Position numbers and translations under genes: made by a program. The notes under the pieces were generated by a model. It did no database searches, was not told the origin of the DNA, and saw only the letters and a list, made by a program, of their open reading frames with translations. From BOG-908 sp963848205 (lineage in GTDB: Bacteria; Pseudomonadota; Alphaproteobacteria; Acetobacterales; Acetobacteraceae), in assembly GCA_963848205.1 (NCBI GenBank), contig CAWKCV010000003.1, forward strand, positions 310,001 through 374,000: 64,000 bases of DNA. The letters run 5' to 3'. Within the stretch, counting starts at the first letter, position 1; each line of letters starts with the position of its first letter. Below, piece by piece: positions 31,911 through 39,324 of this stretch.

Positions 31911-32769
31911 GCCGGGCGAGCTGGCGGGGCAGGAGTTTCGCGGTCTCGCCGAGGATGTGGGCGCGCAGATAGGGCTGGCCGGGGCAGGCGGGCACGGAGG
32001 CCACGGCGTCGCTGGCCAGGTCGCTCAGCAGGGCGACGGCGCCTTCAAGGCCGAATGTGTGCACGGCGTTCGGGCGGGCGTGCGCTTCGTCCTGGCCCAC
32101 CGGTTTGCCGAGTTCCTCGGCGGTGCAGGTCGCGTCGCGCAGATCGTCGGCGACCTGGAACGCCTCGCCCAGCAGCAGGCCGACGGCGCGCCAGGGTTCG
32201 GCTTCCGCGCCGGCGGAGACGGCGCCGGCCAGCGTGGCCGCGGCGAACAGGGCGCCGGTCTTCTCGCGCTGGTATTGGGCAAGGTCGGCCGAAGGCTCGC
32301 ATTCCCAGGCCTGGCCGGCGACGATGCCGCGCGGCACGCCGACGCCACGGCCGATGACGCCGATCAGGCGCGGCAGACGGGCGGGCGAGGTGAGGGCGGC
32401 GTCTGCCAGAATCTGGAAGGCGAGCACGATAAGTGCGTCGCCGGCGAGCACGGCGAGTGGCGCGCCAAACGCGCGGTGGATGGTCGGCTGCCCGCGCCGC
32501 GTGTCGGCGTCGTCGAAACAGGGCAGGTCGTCGTGGACGAGGGAGGCGCAGTGCAGCAGCTCGATGGCGGCGGCTGCGGCGTCGGAGAGTTCAGGCGCGT
32601 CCTCGCCGCAGGCGGTGGCCACGGCCAGGCAGAGGCGGGCCCGGATTCGGGCGCCGCGCGGGAAGACGCTGGCGCGCATGGCTTGTGCCAGCCGGGGCGG
32701 GCAGCCGGGGATTTCGGCCTGTGCGATGGCGGCATTCAGCGAGCGTTCGATACGTGCCAGCGGCTCCAT
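31900..32769 (-). CDS. crtE: Geranylgeranyl diphosphate synthase
   Basis: The 289-residue polyprenyl synthetase makes the C20 precursor for carotenoids and for the bacteriochlorophyll tail. The first Asp-rich motif is VHDDLPCFDDADTRRG (about residues 69-84) and the second is FQVADDLRDAT. ATG 32769 follows GGGAG by eight bases; a GTG at 32808 in the same frame would place the start nearer the operator and is less likely. It is the first gene of the crtEF-bchCXYZ-puf superoperon and diverges from crtD. Confidence 0.95.
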   Translation of the reverse strand: MEPLARIERSLNAAIAQAEIPGCPPRLAQAMRASVFPRGARIRARLCLAVATACGEDAPELSDAAAAAIELLHCASLVHDDLPCFDDADTRRGQPTIHRAFGAPLAVLAGDALIVLAFQILADAALTSPARLPRLIGVIGRGVGVPRGIVAGQAWECEPSADLAQYQREKTGALFAAATLAGAVSAGAEAEPWRAVGLLLGEAFQVADDLRDATCTAEELGKPVGQDEAHARPNAVHTFGLEGAVALLSDLASDAVASVPACPGQPYLRAHILGETAKLLPRQLARHAA

Positions 32770-32814
32770 GCGTGTGTCGCTCCCGAAACTGTCAACTTGG
32801 CTTGTCACAATGAC

Positions 32815-32832
32815 TGTCAGACCTTAGTGACA
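32815..32832. promoter_or_regulatory. Putative PpsR/CrtJ operator between crtE and crtD
   Basis: TGTCAGACCTTAGTGACA is an exact TGT-N12-ACA site in the 84-base divergent gap. A second TGT...ACA pair at 32790-32809 has a 14-base spacer. The arrangement could repress both crtEF and crtDC. Confidence 0.65.
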
Positions 32833-32853
32833 AGCCTGTCAAGCGTTTAAGGA

Positions 32854-34393
32854 ATGCGGGTGGGCGAGCGGCACGCAGTGGTGGTGGGGGCGGGCATCGG
32901 CGGGCTGGCGGCGGCGCTGGATCTGGCGGTGGCCGGCTGGCGGGTGACCGTGGTGGAGCGGCAGGAGGCACCTGGCGGCAAGATGCGTCGGGTGCAGGCA
33001 GGCGGTGCGCTGGTGGATGCGGGGCCCACGGTGTTCACCATGCGCTGGGTGTTCGAGCGGCTGTTTGCCGCGGCCGGCGCGGATCTGGCGGCCGAGTTGC
33101 GGCTGGAGCGGGCGGAGGTGCTGGCGCGTCACGCGTGGGCGGAGGGGGGCAGGCTCGATCTGTTTGCCGATTTCGAGCGGTCGGTGGACGCGATCGGGGT
33201 GTTTGCGGGGGCGGCGGAGGCGGCCGGGTTCCGTGCGTTCACGGCGCGGGCACGACGGATTTACGAGACGCTAGAGCAGCCTTTCCTGTGCCGCGATTTG
33301 CCGACGCCGCTGTCGTTGACGCGGGAGGCGGGGGTGGGGCGGATGCTGACGATCAATCCGTTCGACACAATGATGCGGGCGTTGGGCTCGCATTTCGGCG
33401 ATGTGCGGCTGCGGCAATTGTTCGGGCGGTATGCGACGTATTGCGGGTCATCGCCGTATCAGGCGCCGGCGACGCTGATGCTGGTGGCGCATGTGGAACG
33501 CGACGGTGTCTGGCGCGTGGCGGGCGGAATGCATGCGGTGGCGGCGTGCGTGGCGCGGCTGGCGAAGGCGCGTGGGGCGGAGATCCGCTATGGCACTGCT
33601 GTCGAGGGCATCGACGTCGTTCGCAAGCGGGCGAGCGGGGTTCGGCTGGCGGGCGGCGAGCGCATCGAAGCGGATGCGGTGGTGGTGAACGCGGATGCGT
33701 CGGCCCTGGGGGCGCTGTGTTTCGGGCGCGATGTGGCCGGTGCGGTGCCGGCGATGAAAGCTGGGCAACGGTCGCTGTCGGCGGTGACGTGGGCAATGAA
33801 CGCGCGGGTGCGCGGATTGCCGATGGTGCATCACAACGTGTTTTTCTCGCGCGGATTATCCGGCGGAGTTTGCCGATGTGTTCGAGCGCGGGCGGCTGCC
33901 CGCCGAGCCGACAGTATATGTGTGCGCGCAGGATCGTGGCGACACGGATGAGGAACGCGACGGCGCGGAGCGGTTGCTGTGCCTGGTGAATGCGCCCGCT
34001 TCGGGCGATACGGGGCGTGGATTGTCGGAAGCGGAGATAGCGGCATGTGGGGATCGGGCGTTTGGGCTGCTGGCACGATGCGGATTGCACGTGGAGCGGA
34101 GTTCGGCGGCGACCCAGGTGACGGGGCCGCGGGAATTCGCGGCGTTGTTCCCGGCGACGGGGGGAGCGCTGTATGGGCGGGCGGTGCACGGGCCGATGGC
34201 GACGTTCGCCCGGCCGGGAAGCAGGACGAAAATACCGGGGCTTTACCTCGCGGGCGGGAGCACCCATCCGGGAGCTGGCGTGCCGATGGCGGCCTTGTCG
34301 GGGCGGCTGGCGGCGGCGGCGGCAATCGAAGATGGCGTTTCGACCGGGTTGTCAAAACGCGTGGCTACGCCTGGTGGTATATCGATGCGCTGA
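32854..34393 (+). pseudogene. crtD: Methoxyneurosporene/hydroxyneurosporene desaturase, frameshifted
   Basis: The gene encodes the FAD-dependent desaturase that introduces the C3,4 double bond of methoxylated carotenoids. It starts at ATG 32854 or GTG 32860 (AAGGA six bases upstream of the latter). The dinucleotide fold VVVGAGIGGLAAALDLAVAG is at the N-terminus and GSTHPGAGVPMAALSGRLAAA at the C-terminus. The two halves are in different frames: frame 1 ends its similarity at VHHNVFFSR, and frame 2 continues with DYPAEFADVFERGRLPAEPT. Removing one G of the GG at 33853-33854 joins them perfectly. Either the gene is recently broken or the sequence has an error there. Its end overlaps crtC. Confidence 0.88.
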
Positions 34394-35256
34394 GCGATGA
34401 CGGTGCGCATGGGCTGACGCTGATCGCGTTCGTGGGCAGCGTGTTTTCGCCCTGGTATAAAAGGGCGCGACGGCATGGGGGTGGCGAACCTGGCGATCAT
34501 TGCACGATGAACCTGGCGCTGTATGGGCGCGGCGGGCGGCGTTGGGCGATGACGGAGCGCGGGGCTGCGTCGGTTATGCGTGAGGCGGATCGGTTGGTGA
34601 TCGGGCCTTCGTCGTTGGTGTGGGACGGGGCGGTGCTGACGGCGCGGATCGACGAGGTAACGGTGCCGGTGCCGTCGCGGTTGCGCGGGACGTTACGGCT
34701 GCGTGCGCCGGCATTGTCGACGCATGTGGTGGAATTGGACGCGCATGGGCGGCATCGGTGGTCGCCGGTGGCACCTGGGGCGCGGATTGAGGTGGAGATG
34801 GAGCGGCCGGAATTGTCATGGTCGGGGCACGCGTATTTCGATACGAATGATGGCGACGAGCCGCTGGAGGAGGGGTTCTCCGGTTGGCACTGGTGTCGTG
34901 CACCGACCGGCGACGGGGTGGATATCCTCTATCATGGCCAGCATCGGAATGGCGGCTCGTTCTGCACGGCTCTGCATTACGATGCGGCGGGCGCGGCCAC
35001 GCCGTTCGAGGCGCCGCCTGAAGCTGACCTGGGGCGGAGTTCGTGGGGGGTGGCGCGGGCAACGCGGGCGGATTCGGGGTTTGTGCCGCGTGTGGTCGAG
35101 AAGCTGGAGGATACGCCGTTCTATGCGCGCTCGGTGATCGACACGCGGATCGGCGGGCGCGATGTGCGCGCGGTGCATGAGAGCTTGTCGTTAGATCGGT
35201 TTGAAGCGCCCTGGGTGCAGGTTTTGTTGCCGTTCAAGGCGCCGCGGCGCGGGTGA
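34332..35256 (+). CDS. crtC: Hydroxyneurosporene synthase (carotenoid 1,2-hydratase), start unclear
   Basis: CrtC hydrates the psi end of acyclic carotenoids. Family sequence begins at about 34339 with FDRVVKTRGYAWWYIDALSD and continues with LIAFVGSVFSPWYKRARR, FEGFSG-like EEGFSGWHWCRAP and the C-terminal ESLSLDRFEAPWVQVLLPFK. No ATG, GTG or TTG lies in the crtC frame between ATG 34078 (inside crtD) and GTG 34432, which would remove the conserved GYAWWY region. An ATG at 34332 is one frame away and would join if one base near 34335-34337 were removed. The start shown is that ATG and is therefore tentative. The stop at 35256 is clear. The gene overlaps the end of crtD. Confidence 0.85.
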
Positions 35257-35279
35257 TCGTAGGTGCGGAGTAAGAAAGC

Positions 35280-35386
35280 GAACCGCAGATGTTGCAGATT
35301 TCGCAGGTTGATCTTCGTTTTTATTGAGAGGATCAGGAAGGAAACAGGTGTTTCTTATCTGCGTTTACCCGCAACGTCTGCGGTTC
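35280..35386. repeat. Inverted repeat downstream of crtC
   Basis: The arms at 35280-35295 (GAACCGCAGATGTTGC) and 35371-35386 (GCAACGTCTGCGGTTC) pair with one mismatch around a 75-base AT-richer interior. The 182-base gap between crtC and the convergent small ORF contains nothing else. It could end both convergent transcripts or be a REP-like element. Confidence 0.6.
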
Positions 35387-35438
35387 ACTTCCTGTTTTGA
35401 TTGCGTGAGCGACGGAAAGTGATGTGCAAGGACCGGCC

Positions 35439-35570
35439 TCACCCCTCCGGCTTCTGCTTTTCCGCCTCTGCCAATCTATCCTTTGCGATGGAACGTCTGA
35501 TCGACATGAGTTCGTAGATCAGGGCGCCGAGGGCGAGCAGTTCGACGATGATCCATTCCCATCTGCCCAT
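35439..35570 (-). CDS. Small membrane protein ORF downstream of crtB (43 aa)
   Basis: The ORF starts at the ATG that shares one base with the crtB stop codon (TGATG), so it is translationally coupled. The product has an N-terminal hydrophobic segment (WEWIIVELLALGALIYELMS, residues 4-23) followed by a charged tail (RRSIAKDRLAEAEKQKPEG). It is shorter than usual annotation cut-offs. The topology resembles tiny membrane partners of biosynthetic enzymes. I know no named family for it. Confidence 0.65.
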   Translation of the reverse strand: MGRWEWIIVELLALGALIYELMSIRRSIAKDRLAEAEKQKPEG

Positions 35571-36589
35571 CAGGACATTTCCATCTGTTGCGCCTGCAAG
35601 CGTTCGAACAGGTGGAATACCCAGATTGCGCGTTCGGCGATGGCGGGGCGGGCGGTGGGGGCGACATCGTGGGCGGCGGCGTCGACAAGGAATTGGCAGG
35701 CGGGCAATGCGGGATCGCGCAAGCGCGGCGCGGGTTGCAGGGTGGTGAGAACGGCTTGGACGAGCAGGGTGGCTTTGCGTGCGGCGGGGACGTGGGCGCG
35801 CCGGGCGATTGAATCATGCCCGGTGCGGGCCAGGGTTCGGCCGATCTCGCGGTAGAGAAGGGCGGCGGCGCGGATGCCGGGTTGGCAGGCGAGCGGGAGT
35901 GCGGGCAGACCTTGCGTGCCGCTTGTGTAGAGTGTTTCGGCGGCGGCGAGCAGGCGCGTGATGACCTGCGCCGAAGCAGCACTGTGGGCTGGCGATGCAA
36001 GAAACCTGTCGGGTGCTAACCCGGTTTCCTGCAGCCACGACAGAGGAAGATACAGGCGGCCGCGGCGCGCATCCTCGCCGACGTCGCGGGCGATGTTGGT
36101 GAGTTGCATGGCGACGCCGAGGTCGCAGGCGCGCGCAAGCGCTTGCGTGGAGCGGGCGCCCATGAGGAGAGCCATCATGGCGCCGACGCTGCCGGCAACG
36201 CGGGCGGCGTAGGCGAGCAGATCGTCGAAACTGTCGTAGCGCCGGCCTTCGAGGTCCCAGGCAAAACCTTCCAGCAAGGCCAAGGGGAGTTCGCGAGGGA
36301 TGGCGTGGCCGGCGACGGTTTGTGCAAACGCGCGGTCGGCCGGGTGGTCGAGTGGATGCCCTTCGTATGCGCGGTCGAGGCGGTGGCGGAGTTCGGCCAG
36401 GGCAGCTTGCGGGGAATGGCAGTCGTCATCGACCAGATCGTCGGCGAGGCGGCAGAAAGCGTACAGCGCGGTCGCAGGCTCGGCGATATGTCGCGGCAGG
36501 ATGCGGGCGGCGGCGGAGAAACTGCGCGAGCCGGTGCGCATGGCGGCGCGGCACGCAGCGTGGTCGAGATTACGCGAAGACGCTGGCAT
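35570..36589 (-). CDS. crtB: Phytoene synthase
   Basis: The 339-residue product condenses two geranylgeranyl diphosphates to phytoene. The first Asp-rich motif is YAFCRLADDLVDDD (about residues 43-56), the second substrate-Mg motif is LGVAMQLTNIARDVGEDARRGR (about 159-180, written in overlapping parts as LTNIARDVGEDARRGR), and YLPLSWL follows. ATG 36589 overlaps the crtI 3' end by 20 bases. Upstream in-frame codons lack similarity. It is cotranscribed with crtI and a 43-residue ORF. Confidence 0.95.
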   Translation of the reverse strand: MPASSRNLDHAACRAAMRTGSRSFSAAARILPRHIAEPATALYAFCRLADDLVDDDCHSPQAALAELRHRLDRAYEGHPLDHPADRAFAQTVAGHAIPRELPLALLEGFAWDLEGRRYDSFDDLLAYAARVAGSVGAMMALLMGARSTQALARACDLGVAMQLTNIARDVGEDARRGRLYLPLSWLQETGLAPDRFLASPAHSAASAQVITRLLAAAETLYTSGTQGLPALPLACQPGIRAAALLYREIGRTLARTGHDSIARRAHVPAARKATLLVQAVLTTLQPAPRLRDPALPACQFLVDAAAHDVAPTARPAIAERAIWVFHLFERLQAQQMEMS

Positions 36590-38069
36590 GCGGGGCAACC
36601 TTGTCGAGAACGCGGGCGGAGGAGAGTACGCCGGGCAGGCCAGCACCGGGATGCGTGCCGGCGCCGACGAGGAAGAGATTATCCACCTCCTCGCTTTTAT
36701 TGTGCGGGCGGAACCACGCGCTTTGGGTGAGGATCGGCTCGAGGCCGAAGGCGGCGCCGCGATAGGACAGCAGGCGGTCCTGGAAATCCTGCGGCGTCGT
36801 CATCAGCGAGGCGGAGAGGTTTTCTTCCAGGCCTGGCAGCAGAGTTTCGGAGAGGGCTTGCGAGATGCGGCGGCGATAGGGCTCGGCAGTCTCGCGCCAG
36901 TCAGTGCCGCTCTGTAGATGGGGGACGGGGGAGAGGACGTAGAAACTGTCGCAGCCTTCAGGCGCCATCGACGGATCGGTGGCGGTGGGGCGGTGCAGGT
37001 AAAGGCTGAAATCGTCGGCGAGTTTGTGGCGCTGGAAAATGTCGCGCAGCAGGCCGCGATAGCGGGGCCCAAGCAAGATCGTGTGGTGGGCGACATCCTC
37101 GTAGCGGCGGCGCGTGCCGAAATACCAGACGAACAGGCTCATCGAATAGCGGCCGCGGGCGATGCGGGAATCGGTCCAGCGGCGGCGGTGTTGCCCGGCA
37201 AGCAGCTTGCCGTAAGTGTGGGCGGAGCACGCGTTCGAGACGACGATGCTGGCGGGCAATTTGGTGCCGTCCGCAAGTTTAACGCCGCAGGCTGCCTTGT
37301 TGGCGACGAGGATTTCGTCGACGCGCGTGTTGCAGCGGATCTGGCCGCCTTGCCCCTCGATGAGCCTGGCCATGCCTTGTACCAGCGCGCCAGTGCCGCC
37401 CATCGCGTAATGCACACCCCATCGGCGTTCGAGAAAGCAGATCAGGCTGTAGATGGAGCTGGCGGCGAAGGGATTTCCGCCGACCAGCAAGGGATGAAAG
37501 CTGAGGATGGTGCGCAGGCGATCGTTCTTGACGTAGCGGCTGACCAGCCCGTGCACGCTGCGCAGGCTGCCGAGGCGGAGCAGTTGCGGGGTGAGGCGCG
37601 CCATGTCGGTCCAACTGTCGAACGGCACGTCGCCGAGCTGTTCGAAACCGACGCGGTAGATCTCCTGGCTGGCGCGCATGAACGCTTCGTAGCCGGCGAC
37701 GTCGGATGGGCTGAGGGCGCCGACGCGGGCGCGCATGGTGTCGGCATCCCCGGTGTAGTCGAAGCTGACGCCGTCGTGGAAACGGATGCGGTAAAATGGA
37801 TCGACAGGGCGGAGCTCGACATCGTCGGACAGGCGGCGGCCGCAGAGCTGCCAGAGTTCTTCGAGCAGGAAGGGCGCGGTGACGATGGTTGGGCCGCCGT
37901 CGAAGGTGAAGCCGTTCTGGTGGTGGACGTAGGCGCGTCCGCCGGGGGCGTCGAGCGCCTCCAGGATCGTGGTGCGGTAGCCACGGGCGCCGAGGCGGAT
38001 GGCGGCGGCCAGGCCGCCAAAGCCGCTGCCGATGATGATGGCGTGGGGGCGTAGCGGGAGATGGGTCAC
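36570..38069 (-). CDS. crtI: Phytoene desaturase
   Basis: The 499-residue FAD enzyme carries out the stepwise desaturation of phytoene to neurosporene or lycopene; the number of steps cannot be told from sequence. The N-terminal dinucleotide fold is IIIGSGFGGLAAAIRLGARG (about residues 11-30), followed by LEALDAPGGRAY and FTFDGGPTIVTAP. The C-terminus has VGAGTHPGAGLPGVLSSARV. The start is GTG 38069 with no Shine-Dalgarno sequence in front. A perfect PpsR-type palindrome ends nine bases upstream, so the operator occupies the place of the ribosome-binding site and the mRNA may be leaderless or very short-leadered. Confidence 0.95.
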   Translation of the reverse strand: MTHLPLRPHAIIIGSGFGGLAAAIRLGARGYRTTILEALDAPGGRAYVHHQNGFTFDGGPTIVTAPFLLEELWQLCGRRLSDDVELRPVDPFYRIRFHDGVSFDYTGDADTMRARVGALSPSDVAGYEAFMRASQEIYRVGFEQLGDVPFDSWTDMARLTPQLLRLGSLRSVHGLVSRYVKNDRLRTILSFHPLLVGGNPFAASSIYSLICFLERRWGVHYAMGGTGALVQGMARLIEGQGGQIRCNTRVDEILVANKAACGVKLADGTKLPASIVVSNACSAHTYGKLLAGQHRRRWTDSRIARGRYSMSLFVWYFGTRRRYEDVAHHTILLGPRYRGLLRDIFQRHKLADDFSLYLHRPTATDPSMAPEGCDSFYVLSPVPHLQSGTDWRETAEPYRRRISQALSETLLPGLEENLSASLMTTPQDFQDRLLSYRGAAFGLEPILTQSAWFRPHNKSEEVDNLFLVGAGTHPGAGLPGVLSSARVLDKVAPHASVFA

Positions 38070-38077
38070 GGATGGAG

Positions 38078-38095
38078 TGTAAACTCAGGTTTACA
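38078..38095. promoter_or_regulatory. Putative PpsR/CrtJ operator at crtI start
   Basis: TGTAAACTCAGGTTTACA is a near-perfect inverted repeat matching TGT-N12-ACA. It sits nine bases upstream of the crtI start codon, closer than the other operators in this window. Confidence 0.7.
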
Positions 38096-38107
38096 GGGAA
38101 GGGTAGG

Positions 38108-38218
38108 GGAAGACTTGGTTTTTGAGAGAAACAAGCAAAAAACTTTTGTTCCGCCGTCGCGCGGCTCCTTGAGCAAAGTTTTTTGGTCTTTTTTTTAAAA
38201 AGGACCGCCTGCTTACGC
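38108..38218. repeat. AT-rich intergenic palindrome, copy 8 (inverted pair)
   Basis: A degenerate plus-oriented copy (GACTTGGTTTTTGAGAGAAA, then AAAAAACTTTTGTTCCGCCG) faces a minus-oriented copy with core near 38187-38206. The stop codon of the 83-residue ORF is within the left boundary sequence of the minus copy. The pair separates bchIDO from crtIB. Confidence 0.7.
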
Positions 38219-38464
38219 CCGCCAATTTTGTCTGAGATCAACGAGATGGAACGCCAATGCGCCCAACAGCAGGAGTGAAATGAAAGGCCAAGCTACGCCG
38301 CTCAGGGCAAGGCGCATCGCAGCGATCAGGCACATGCCGGAGGCGAGATTTGGCAGCAGGGCGGCAGGCCGGATTGCGCGCAGGGTGGTGAGGATGACGC
38401 CTTCCAGCAGCATGGCGGCGAGAATGAGGTCGAGGACGTGATAGCGGGCGAGAAAGAGGTTCAC
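38213..38464 (-). CDS. Small hydrophobic membrane protein downstream of bchO (83 aa)
   Basis: The start GTG overlaps the bchO stop (GTGA). The 83-residue product has three hydrophobic stretches: HVLDLILAAMLLEGVILTTL (about residues 9-28), the LLPNLASGMCLIAAMRLAL region (about 36-54) and PFISLLLLGALAFHLVDL. It ends with the polar RQNWRA. Small membrane ORFs often follow bchO in photosynthesis clusters, but I cannot name this one. Coupling to bchO suggests a role near Mg-chelatase or pigment membrane steps. Confidence 0.7.
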   Translation of the reverse strand: MNLFLARYHVLDLILAAMLLEGVILTTLRAIRPAALLPNLASGMCLIAAMRLALSGVAWPFISLLLLGALAFHLVDLRQNWRA

Positions 38465-39324
38465 AGGACGCCGAGGGTTCGGGCGAAGTCGAGAATGGCG
38501 TTGGTGGCCAGGGTTGGGCGTTCCTCGTGGGCGAGGTGTCCGAGGCCGGGCCAGTGGACGACGTGGCTGCCGGGGACGAGGGCGGCGATACGGTTGGCGT
38601 CGGCAGGGGGAATAGCGCGATCGCGGTCGGCGGCGATGAGGAGGAGCTTGGGTACGAGGGCGGGGAGGTCGCGGACGAGCGGAGGGAGGTCCCAGTTGGC
38701 CATCATGCGGAGCGCGGCGGCGGCGTGGTCGGGGTTGCGGACCAGGCTGGTGTAGAGGGCGATGCCGCGCGGGTCGAGTTGGGAGCCGGTGTTGGCGAGG
38801 AGCTTTTCGACCATGCCTGGGCTGGCGGCGCGCCAGGCGAAGAGCTGCGGGAGGATGGGCAGGCCGACGAGAAGGCGGGCGAGCGGGGCGAAGACCTGAC
38901 CGGCTGGGCCGGCCAGCGGCATGATGGCGCCGTTGAGGCTGACGAGGCCGGCGGGGGCGATCATGTGGTCGAGGCACATGCGGGCGAGAATGGCGGCACC
39001 GGCGGAATGGCCGACGGCGAGCTGGGGGGCGAGGTTCAGTTTGCGCAGCAGGTCGGTAAGGTTGCGGGCCATGCCGGGCAGCGAGAGACGGTGGGAGGCG
39101 GGCACGCGGGTGAGGCCGTGGCCGGGCAGGTCGGGGGCGACGATGGTGAAATGCTCGGCGAGCGACGGCAGCATGTCGCGCCAGGAGATGGTGGCCGCAC
39201 CGGTGCCGTGGATGAGCAGGAGAACGGGGCCGGTGCCGGTGACCTGGACGTGCCAAGTGAGGCCGCCGGTAGCCACGAACCGGCTGGTTTCGCGGTTCGG
39301 CCAGTCGGGTGCAAGCGAGTTCAT
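38461..39324 (-). CDS. bchO: Magnesium chelatase accessory protein BchO (alpha/beta hydrolase)
   Basis: The 287-residue product is an alpha/beta-hydrolase-fold protein encoded with bchI and bchD, as in other purple bacteria. It has LLLIHGTGAATISWRDMLP (about residues 34-52), the nucleophile elbow AVGHSAGAAILARM (about 103-116) and a C-terminal GLGHLAHEERP with the His. Its biochemical role is not established; it is thought to assist Mg insertion or product handling. Its ATG overlaps the bchD stop (ATGA). Confidence 0.93.
   Translation of the reverse strand: MNSLAPDWPNRETSRFVATGGLTWHVQVTGTGPVLLLIHGTGAATISWRDMLPSLAEHFTIVAPDLPGHGLTRVPASHRLSLPGMARNLTDLLRKLNLAPQLAVGHSAGAAILARMCLDHMIAPAGLVSLNGAIMPLAGPAGQVFAPLARLLVGLPILPQLFAWRAASPGMVEKLLANTGSQLDPRGIALYTSLVRNPDHAAAALRMMANWDLPPLVRDLPALVPKLLLIAADRDRAIPPADANRIAALVPGSHVVHWPGLGHLAHEERPTLATNAILDFARTLGVL

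Noticed and set aside
32790..32809. Second PpsR operator in the crtE-crtD gap
   Set aside because: The TGT and ACA half sites are 14 bases apart, not 12, so it was not called as a separate operator.
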